Shown here: piece after piece, positions 51,240 to 56,974 of the stretch
Layout of the letters: each line of letters opens with the position of its first letter
How positions within the stretch are numbered: the stretch's first letter is position 1
NCBI GenBank assembly: GCA_050942875.1
Contig: JBMNOD010000013.1
Coordinates: forward strand, 1 to 56,974
Length of the DNA stretch: 56,974 bases
Reading direction: 5' to 3'
Source: JAAZAI01 sp050942875
GTDB taxonomy: Bacteria; Verrucomicrobiota; Kiritimatiellia; RFP12; UBA3636
The notes under the pieces: model-generated
The model's input: the letters and a program-made list of their open reading frames with translations, nothing else
The model's database searches: none
What the model was told of the DNA's origin: nothing
Program-made: the position numbers and the translations under genes

Positions 51240-51956
51240 ATGAGCGTCAAATACCGTAGAATCCTCCTCAAGCTCAGCGGCGAAGTGCTGCTGAACCGGG
51301 AGACGTCCCAATGCATCGACCCCGACGTGGTGATGCGGATGGCCGAGAAGATCAAGGCCGTCCGGGAGCAGGGGGCGGAGGTCGCGGTCGTGCTCGGCGG
51401 CGGCAACATCTTCCGCGGCGCCATCGGCGAAAAGCTCGGGATCGACCGCTCCTCCGGCGACTACATGGGCATGCTGGCGACCGTCATCAACGCCATCGCC
51501 CTGCAAAACGCCCTCGAGAAGATCGGCGTCCCCACCCGCGTGCAGACCGCCATCGAAATGCACGAAGTCGCCGAACCCTTCATCCACCGCAAAGCCATGA
51601 GCCACCTCGAAAAGGGGCGCGTCGTGATCTTCGGCGCCGGCACCGGCAACCCCTACTTCAGCACCGACACCGCCGCCGCCCTCCGCGCCAGCGAAATCGG
51701 GGCCGACATCCTCATCAAGGCCACGAAGGTGGACGGCATCTACACCGAGGACCCCAAAAAGAACCCCGACGCCAGGAAATTTGACACGCTGACATTCCGC
51801 GAAGCCCTCGCCTCCTCCATCCGCGTGATGGACTCGGCGGCCTTCGCCCTCTGCATGGAAAACAACATCCCCATCATGGTGCTCGACTTCTTCGCGGACG
51901 AAAGTCTCGAACACGCCATCCGAGGCGACGACATCGGCTCCCTGGTCACCAACTAA
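51240..51956 (+). CDS. pyrH: Uridylate kinase (UMP kinase)
   Basis: Phosphorylates UMP to UDP with ATP in pyrimidine nucleotide synthesis. The 238-aa product of the amino-acid kinase fold begins YRRILLKLSGEVLLN. It has VAVVLGGGNIFRG, GIDRSSGDYMGMLATVINA (UMP-binding), VVIFGAGTGNPYFSTDTAAALRA and ILIKATKVDGIYTEDPK, all hallmarks of bacterial PyrH. The ATG at 51240 has no visible ribosome-binding site. It is followed after 48 bases by frr, the common pairing. Confidence 0.96.
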   Translation: MSVKYRRILLKLSGEVLLNRETSQCIDPDVVMRMAEKIKAVREQGAEVAVVLGGGNIFRGAIGEKLGIDRSSGDYMGMLATVINAIALQNALEKIGVPTRVQTAIEMHEVAEPFIHRKAMSHLEKGRVVIFGAGTGNPYFSTDTAAALRASEIGADILIKATKVDGIYTEDPKKNPDARKFDTLTFREALASSIRVMDSAAFALCMENNIPIMVLDFFADESLEHAIRGDDIGSLVTN

Positions 51957-52004
51957 AGGCCGCGCAACGCGGCGCCCACCCTCAACCCACACTCAAGAAA
52001 CACT

Positions 52005-52568
52005 ATGACAGCTCTCGACACCCTGCTCAAGGAAACCCAGGACAAGATGGACAACACCATCAAGGTTCTCCAAGGCCAGCTTTCCGGCATCCGCACGGGC
52101 AAGGCCTCCCCCGCCCTCGTCGAAAACATCAGCGTCACGTACTACGGCGCCCCGACCCGCCTGCGCGACCTCGCCAACATTTCGACCCCGGAAATGCGCC
52201 TCATCGTCATCTCCCCCTTCGACCCCTCGATTCTCGGCGAAATCGAGCGCTCCATCCTCGGCGCCAACATCGGCGTCACGCCCGTCAACGACGGCCGCGT
52301 CATCCGCGTCCCCGTCCCCGAGCTGAGCGAAGAGCGCCGCAAGGAGATGGCCAAGGTCGCCAGCCGAATGGCCGAAGAAGCCCGCGTCTCCGCCCGCAAC
52401 GTCCGGCGCGACGCAAACGAGACCTGCAAGAACCTCCAGAAAAATGGCGACATCTCGGAAGACGACGCCAAGACCACGCTTGACAAAATCCAAAAAATCA
52501 CCGACAAGACAATCCAAAAGATCGACGCCGACTACAAGGCCAAAGAGGCCGAAGTCATGGCAGTCTGA
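52005..52568 (+). CDS. frr: Ribosome recycling factor
   Basis: Splits post-termination ribosomes together with EF-G. The 187-aa helical hairpin protein has GQLSGIRTGKASPALVENI, YYGAPTRLRDLANISTPE, SILGANIGVTPVNDGRVIRV and LSEERRKEMAKVASRMAEEAR, the RRF core. The length is normal. Genes pyrH and frr are adjacent, then a Pro/Ala-rich membrane protein follows 48 bases later, possibly in the same transcript. Confidence 0.97.
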   Translation: MTALDTLLKETQDKMDNTIKVLQGQLSGIRTGKASPALVENISVTYYGAPTRLRDLANISTPEMRLIVISPFDPSILGEIERSILGANIGVTPVNDGRVIRVPVPELSEERRKEMAKVASRMAEEARVSARNVRRDANETCKNLQKNGDISEDDAKTTLDKIQKITDKTIQKIDADYKAKEAEVMAV

Positions 52569-52616
52569 TCTTCTCAAACACTCTCGAACAACTCACAGCA
52601 GAAAACGGAGCACCCC

Positions 52617-53627
52617 ATGGCCGACGATTCCAACACCAACATCCCGCGTCCCATTGGCATCAAACCCATCACAATCAAGCCGATGACACCGCCTGCAACA
52701 GCGCCTGAGGCAACGGAACCCAAGGCGCCAACGGCGCCTGAAGCACCTGCGGCACCTGCGGCAGCGGCTCCAAAAGCACCGGAAGTGCCCAAGGCTCCCG
52801 AAGCACCCCAAGCGGCAACAGCAAAGCCTGTTCCAGCCGCTCCGGCCGCCGAAGGCAAACCCCTCGGCTCCGTCACCACGGCCACGGTCCGCCTCAAGCC
52901 CGTCATGCCCACGCAGAGCGTGACCGCCGTCCGCCCCGACGCCCCGACGGCTCCGATGAAGCCGGTTCGCCCACAGACGATCCAGCCGCCTACAATCAAG
53001 CCCTCGGTCCAGCCCACGCCCGAAGCGGCCGCCAAAGCGAAAACCGCGCGCATTCTGCTCGACGCCGCCCTCAACGAAATGCCCGGCGGCATCGGTGAAT
53101 CCGGCCCGCCCGCACCTGTCGGAAAAATCACCTCAAGGATCACCTCGAGCATCGCCGCCGACATCATGGGAAAGAGCCAGACCTCGAAACTCGGCCAGCC
53201 CCAGATGCCTGCCGCCGAATCCGGCCAGCCTCGCACGCTGCGCCTGAAAGTTCCGGCTGCAAGCGATCCATCCGCCGAATCGGACGAATCGCTGGCCGAT
53301 GCGCCGACGGTCAAGAAGAAGAGACCGCTTGTCCTGAAAAAGGATGCGTTGGAGGCCGCGCAGAGCGGCCAAGGGCCGACAATCACTGCCGAAGGCGATT
53401 CCGGAGAACCCGCCACCATCTCGGCCTTCTCGGCCTTCCAGGCCATGCCGGCCAAGAAGGTGAACCCCGTCTTCCCGATCCTGGCCATCGCCGCGACCCT
53501 GGTCATCGCCACGCTCGTCGTCCTCTACATGTCACAGGCCTGCGGCCTCGACCGCTCGCTGACGAACTTCGTGTCGTTCCCCGGCCTGCCCGCCCCGAGC
53601 TGGCCCGGCAAGGTCCTCTCCTTCTAA
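52617..53627 (+). CDS. Proline/alanine-rich protein with one C-terminal TM helix, unknown
   Basis: The 336-aa product is low in complexity for its first 130 residues (repeats of P-x-A-P-E-A-P and KPITIKPMTPP). A more ordered middle contains KTARILLDAALNEMPGG and RTLRLKVPAASDPS, then KKKRPLVLKKDAL. A TM helix follows near residues 282-304 (PVFPILAIAATLVIATLVVL), then a 30-residue tail. This suggests a cytoplasmic disordered arm tethered by its C-terminus. Genes of this style follow frr in related bacteria as far as I can tell by gene context; no function known. Confidence 0.7.
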   Translation: MADDSNTNIPRPIGIKPITIKPMTPPATAPEATEPKAPTAPEAPAAPAAAAPKAPEVPKAPEAPQAATAKPVPAAPAAEGKPLGSVTTATVRLKPVMPTQSVTAVRPDAPTAPMKPVRPQTIQPPTIKPSVQPTPEAAAKAKTARILLDAALNEMPGGIGESGPPAPVGKITSRITSSIAADIMGKSQTSKLGQPQMPAAESGQPRTLRLKVPAASDPSAESDESLADAPTVKKKRPLVLKKDALEAAQSGQGPTITAEGDSGEPATISAFSAFQAMPAKKVNPVFPILAIAATLVIATLVVLYMSQACGLDRSLTNFVSFPGLPAPSWPGKVLSF

Positions 53628-53732
53628 CCCGCCTCCAGCCCAGACCGCCGCCCCGCACGGAGCGGCGGCCGGCTTCCGTTCCTGTCGGACGCCTCGACCC
53701 GGGCGCTTGAATCCTTAACCCCCAACCGATCC

Positions 53733-54653
53733 ATGTCCGATTTCGAAAACGCCGCCTTCCCCGCCCCGCGCACCAGCGCCCCGGGGCTTGACGCCATCCT
53801 CGGCAAGCCCTTCAAAGTCCTCGACGACGGCTTCGTCCGCGCCGTCGACTACATGGGCTCCGACGCCTCCATCGTCCAGGCCGCACGCGTCTCCTACGGC
53901 GCCGGCACCAAAAAGGCCTCCGACGACGAGCACCTCATCCGCTACCTGATGCGCCACCGCCACACGACGCCCTTCGAGATGTGCGAGCTCAAGCTCCACG
54001 TCCGCGTCCCCATGGACATCTGGCGCCAGTGGGTGCGCCACCGCACCGCCAGCATCAACGAATACTCCACCCGCTACTCCATCGCGATCGACTCCGCCCA
54101 CGCGACCGCCCCCGACGCCTGGCGCCTCCAGTCCGCCACCAACCGCCAGGGCAGCGACGGCCTGGCCGACCCCGCCCTCGGCCAGGCGCTCACCGCCGAC
54201 GAAGCCGCGTTCCACGCCGAATGCCGCCGGATCTACCTCGACCGCATCGAACGCGGCATCGCGCGCGAACAAGCCCGCAAGGATCTCCCCCTCTCGACCT
54301 ACACCGAAGCCTACTGGAAGTGCGACCTGCACAACCTCCTCCGCTTCCTCTCCCTCCGCATGGAAGGCGGCGCCCAGCTCGAAATCCGCGAATACGCCGC
54401 GACCATCGGCCACGAAATCGTCTCCCGCTGGGTTCCCTTCGCCTGGAAGGCCTTCAAGGACTACACGCTCGACGCCATCGCCCTCTCCCGCCACGAACGC
54501 GCCCTCCTCGGCATGATCGCCCGAGGCGAAACCGAACCCGCCCGCGCCTACGCGACCGACAACGGCCTCGTCCGCGACGGCAAGCCCGGTCGCGAAATCC
54601 GCGAACTCGAAGGGAAGCTCGCCGACATGGGGATCCAATCGCCTTGGGCCTGA
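53733..54653 (+). CDS. thyX: Flavin-dependent thymidylate synthase
   Basis: Makes dTMP from dUMP using FAD, NAD(P)H and methylene-tetrahydrofolate, independently of ThyA. The 306-aa product has the ThyX signature RHRTASINEYSTRY (residues 102-115). It also has HRHTTPFEMCELKLHV, and ARKDLPLSTYTEAYWKCDLHNLLRFL with the FAD-binding His. The product is longer than many ThyX (about 220-250 aa) mainly by loops and a C-terminal helix. It overlaps the TTG start of the next gene by 10 bases. Confidence 0.95.
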   Translation: MSDFENAAFPAPRTSAPGLDAILGKPFKVLDDGFVRAVDYMGSDASIVQAARVSYGAGTKKASDDEHLIRYLMRHRHTTPFEMCELKLHVRVPMDIWRQWVRHRTASINEYSTRYSIAIDSAHATAPDAWRLQSATNRQGSDGLADPALGQALTADEAAFHAECRRIYLDRIERGIAREQARKDLPLSTYTEAYWKCDLHNLLRFLSLRMEGGAQLEIREYAATIGHEIVSRWVPFAWKAFKDYTLDAIALSRHERALLGMIARGETEPARAYATDNGLVRDGKPGREIRELEGKLADMGIQSPWA

Positions 54654-55402
54654 CACACTCCCGCACGCCGCCCCGCCTCGCCGCGGCGGCGCTTCTCGTC
54701 GGCATCGGCGCCGCCCTCGCGCTCACCGGATGCCGCCGCACCCCCAGTGAGGAGCCTGGCGACATGAACCACAACGCGCCACCCACCCCCGCCCCGGCAG
54801 CCGCCCAGCCCCCGGCAGCGCCGAACCCCGTCCCGCCCCCGCCCGCCCGACGCTTCACCCTCCCCCGCGCCGACGCCCAAAAGGCCTTCGCCGACGCCCG
54901 GCGCCGAGGACTCCCCGCCGACGGTCTCCTCGTCGTCGCCGACATCCGCAGCCAGCGGCTCCACGTCATCGACGCCGACGACGTCGCCTGCGAATACGTC
55001 ATGTCCTCCTCGAAGTTCGGCACCGGCAACAAAATCAACTCCAACCAGACGCCCCTCGGCTGGCACCGCATCAACGAACGCATCGGCGGCGACCAAATCC
55101 ACGGACGCTCCTTCACCTCCCGCCGCCCCGACCCCGTCGTCCTCGAACCCTCCCAATGGCGCAGCGACGGCGGCAAGGACTACGTCCTCACCCGCATCCT
55201 CTGGCTCGAAGGCCTCGAACCCGGCGTCAACGCCGGCGGCGCCGTCGACACCCACGCCCGCTGCATCTACATCCACGGCACCAACCAGGAACACCTCCTC
55301 GGCCAGCCCTCCTCGCACGGCTGCCTCCGGCTCTCCAACCGCGACGTCATGGAGCTCTACGACACCGTGGAACGCCGCGAGACCTACTGCCTCATCCGCT
55401 GA
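54644..55402 (+). CDS. L,D-transpeptidase (YkuD-type) lipoprotein
   Basis: Envelope enzyme that cross-links peptidoglycan or attaches proteins to it. The frame starting at TTG 54644 gives LGLTHSRTPPRLAAAALLVGIG, a signal peptide with lipobox ALTGC. That makes this start preferable to ATG 54764, which would lose the signal. A Pro/Ala-rich linker precedes the YkuD domain: LLVVADIRSQRLHVIDADD, then CIYIHGTNQEHLLGQPSSHGCLRLSN, containing the HG-x(n)-SHGC-x-R catalytic motif. Total 252 aa. It overlaps thyX and lies 17 bases before the metallopeptidase gene. Confidence 0.88.
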   Translation: MGLTHSRTPPRLAAAALLVGIGAALALTGCRRTPSEEPGDMNHNAPPTPAPAAAQPPAAPNPVPPPPARRFTLPRADAQKAFADARRRGLPADGLLVVADIRSQRLHVIDADDVACEYVMSSSKFGTGNKINSNQTPLGWHRINERIGGDQIHGRSFTSRRPDPVVLEPSQWRSDGGKDYVLTRILWLEGLEPGVNAGGAVDTHARCIYIHGTNQEHLLGQPSSHGCLRLSNRDVMELYDTVERRETYCLIR

Positions 55403-55419
55403 CCCGCGAGGGCGCCGCC

Positions 55420-56226
55420 ATGCCCGACTCCCCCGCATCCCCCCGCATCCCCTACCGCGTCCGCGTCAGCGCACGCGCCAAACGGATGCGGATCATCGTC
55501 CGCCGCGACGGCGTCGAAGTCGTCGTCCCCGAACGCACCTCCGCCGCGGTCGCCGAACGCTTCGTCGCCGACAACCGCGACTGGATCGAGCGCGCGCTCG
55601 CCCGGCTCCCGCCCCCCGAACCCGCCGAGCCGCCCCCGCCGCCCGACCCCTTTGCCGACCTCCCCCTCTTCGCCCGCGCCGCGCCGCCGCCCCCCGCCAA
55701 CCGCATCGAAACCATCGCGCTCCAAGGCCTCGGACGCACCATCGCCGTCAAATACCTCGAAGCCCCCATGCTTCGCGCCAAAGCGACGATGACCGAGCCG
55801 CCCCACCGCCCCGACACGCTCGTCATCTACTGCGCCAACCCCCTGGAGCCGCCCCGACGCGCCGTCCGCGCGCTCCTCAAGGAATGGGTGCGCGAACAAG
55901 CCAGGACCTTTCTTCCCGGCTACATCGACGCCCTGGCCGACGAACTCGGCATCCGCCGCCCCAGCGACATCCGCATCGGCTTCCAGCGCACCCTTTGGGG
56001 CAGCCGCTCCACGACCGGCCGCATTTCCCTCAGCGCCACCCTCCTCTTCCTGCCCCCCCATCTCCTCCGCCACGTGGCCGTGCATGAACTCTGCCACACC
56101 CTCCACATGGACCACGGCCCCCGCTTCCACGAAGCCCTCGCCCGCCACGACCCCCTGGCCGACCGCCACGCCGCCGAACTCAAAACCGCCGACGCCCACG
56201 TCCCCTCCTGGCTCCGCACCCCCTGA
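55420..56226 (+). CDS. YgjP-like metallopeptidase (DUF45)
   Basis: The 268-aa product has an N-terminal region with RVRVSARAKRMRIIVRRDGVEVVVPE, as in YgjP. A Pro-rich linker (PPPEPAEPPPPPDPF) follows, then the catalytic core IGFQRTLWGSRSTTGRISLSATLLFLP and HVAVHELCHTLHMDHGPRFHEAL. The HELCH zinc site (His about 222) is followed by the third His in H-M-D-H-G-P-R-F. DUF45 proteins are often linked to restriction or repair genes; here the neighbours are cell-wall genes. GCGAGGGC precedes ATG 55420. Confidence 0.88.
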   Translation: MPDSPASPRIPYRVRVSARAKRMRIIVRRDGVEVVVPERTSAAVAERFVADNRDWIERALARLPPPEPAEPPPPPDPFADLPLFARAAPPPPANRIETIALQGLGRTIAVKYLEAPMLRAKATMTEPPHRPDTLVIYCANPLEPPRRAVRALLKEWVREQARTFLPGYIDALADELGIRRPSDIRIGFQRTLWGSRSTTGRISLSATLLFLPPHLLRHVAVHELCHTLHMDHGPRFHEALARHDPLADRHAAELKTADAHVPSWLRTP

Positions 56227-56411
56227 CCCCGCCCTCCCCCCCAAAAATAAGGGACAGACCCCAAAAAACGCTGACGCCTCTCCCATCTCGGAAAGAAATG
56301 TGTACAAATATCCAGTTCGACGAAGTCAGATTTTCATTGATGACGTACATGCCTGACGATTGATGGCAGATTTCGAGTTGTTTTGCCAAAAGCTCCATCT
56401 TTTCTGTCGCG
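56227..56411. other. Non-coding gap with a REP-family palindrome
   Basis: AAAAATAAGGGACAGACCCC (56243-56262) is a clear copy of the AGGGGACAGACCCC family, on the side where the adjacent RAYT-like gene ends. The rest is AT-richer unique sequence with no gene seen. Confidence 0.5.
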
Positions 56412-56458
56412 CCCGCCAGCCAGTAGCCAGCGCGTTGCGCTGGCTACTGGCTGGCGGG
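56412..56458. repeat. Perfect 22-bp hairpin with a 3-base loop
   Basis: 56412-56433 and 56437-56458 are exact complements separated by GTT. The arms are built from degenerate heptamers (GCCAGCC/AGTAGCC/AGCGCG), echoing the tandem-heptamer repeats elsewhere. It lies about 105 bases from the stop of the RAYT-like gene. It lacks a T-run, so a terminator role is less likely than a REP or cruciform site. Confidence 0.85.
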
Positions 56459-56563
56459 TGTCCCTTTTTACGGGTTCAACCGTGTTTTTGCCCAGCAGGT
56501 GACGGAGTCCACGTCCGTGGTCTCTGTTCCGGGGTGTTCTTCGCTGGCTTTTCGGCCTTCCGG

Positions 56564-56974
56564 CTAGACGATGTGGGATTTTGGCACGCTCAGCTCACCG
56601 CCGCCGCGCAAGGGTCGTGCCGTGTACAGTTCCAAATCGTCGCAACCTTCGCATTTGCGCTTGGTGTCCCTGCTCCGCATCAGACGTCTGGCGACCTCCA
56701 TCGCAAACTTGGCCGGCCCGACCGCGACGCCATGGCTGAAGTAGCGCACTTTGCAACGTATCGCCTCGAAAAGCGTAATCGACTTGCCTTCCCTAAGCGC
56801 CGCATCGACCTTGGCGGCATCGAAATCTGACTCGTTGTCGGCGCCGTGCTTGGCAGTGGCCGCAGCGATGTCGTCGACCGATTCAGGTGCATCGACATAC
56901 CCTTCCTTCGCCGCGTCGCAGGCGGCAAGCGCAACCTCGAACGGCACGGCTTCCTTGCGTCCGAGCGCCGTGGC
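56564..56974 (-). CDS. C-terminal part of a second RAYT-like transposase, truncated by the window edge
   Basis: The frame is open to the window end; 136 residues are visible and the N-terminus is missing. The block LFEAIRCKVRYFSHGVAVG, the following KFAMEVARRLMRSRDTKRKCEGCDDL and the end LYTARPLRGGG match the C-terminal extension of PVC/proteobacterial REP-associated tyrosine transposases (R-V-R-Y-F-x-x-G-x-x-x-G ... L-Y-T-x-R-x-L-R). The HUH and Tyr residues would lie outside the window. This RAYT type differs from the one at 144-1190. Nearby palindromes 56243-56262 and 56412-56458 are its likely substrates. Confidence 0.7.
   Translation of the reverse strand, partial: ATALGRKEAVPFEVALAACDAAKEGYVDAPESVDDIAAATAKHGADNESDFDAAKVDAALREGKSITLFEAIRCKVRYFSHGVAVGPAKFAMEVARRLMRSRDTKRKCEGCDDLELYTARPLRGGGELSVPKSHIV

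Overview
The window is GC-rich chromosomal DNA from an anaerobic Gram-negative bacterium. Gene content fits the PVC superphylum, most likely Kiritimatiellota/Lentisphaerota. The pointers are a six-subunit Rnf complex, PPi-type phosphofructokinase, ThyX, many short secreted proteins and lipoproteins, a secreted beta-helix protein, DUF1015 and DUF4190 proteins, REP-associated tyrosine transposases and heavily repeat-laden intergenic DNA. The phylum is an inference from gene families, not a measured placement.

Layout. 1-1.4 kb: the tail of a DDE transposase and a REP-associated tyrosine transposase (RAYT) flanked by its palindromic repeats. 1.4-9.4 kb: small lipoproteins, Pcm, a VTT membrane protein, an O-methyltransferase, an outer-membrane barrel, and at 6.25-6.55 kb a consensus sigma-54 promoter that fires into a terminator about 125 nt away with no gene between (candidate small RNA). 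9.4-11.6 kb: a PstI/BsuBI-like modification gene with a truncated restriction gene, sitting between two copies of a lipoprotein locus. 12-15.3 kb: the alpha operon rpmJ-rpsM-rpsK-rpsD-rpoA-rplQ, then polA, and divergently the complete rnfABCDGE operon (18.8-23.9 kb). 24-27 kb: an AT-richer, probably acquired cassette of a C5 methyltransferase, an ApaLI-like endonuclease and an MltR-like (HEPN-like) protein. 27-28 kb: mosaic repeats, a three-stem DNA element and a 13-G tract before a secreted beta-helix protein. 29.9-32.3 kb: gap and pfp. 32.9-42.7 kb: DUF1015, a tandem four-helix-bundle protein, deoC, a DUF3592-like membrane protein, a creatininase-family enzyme, a YkgJ protein, lysA and a large glycosidase-like protein. 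43-46.6 kb: tRNA-Leu(UAA) lying directly in front of metH. 47-56.2 kb: deaminase, DUF167, a secreted 604-aa protein, DUF4190/pilin-like protein, pyrH-frr, a proline/alanine-rich membrane protein, thyX, an L,D-transpeptidase lipoprotein and a YgjP-like metallopeptidase. The window ends inside a second RAYT-like gene.

Functionally the metabolic genes describe a fermentative cell: glycolysis with reversible PPi-PFK and GAPDH, Rnf coupling ferredoxin:NAD+ electron transfer to ion pumping, meso-DAP/lysine synthesis, B12-dependent methionine synthesis and flavin-dependent dTMP synthesis. Superimposed is much accessory DNA: two restriction-modification loci in different states of decay, at least four families of intergenic repeats (two linked to RAYT genes), degenerate 6- and 7-bp tandem repeats in many intergenic gaps, and two homopolymeric G tracts placed where they could switch genes.

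The strongest candidates for something new are the sigma-54-driven C-rich small RNA (6393-6545), the restriction-modification insertion with long flanking duplication (8916-11635), the RM-MltR/HEPN-like trio (24091-27041) and the RAYT gene that has absorbed its own repeats (144-1190).
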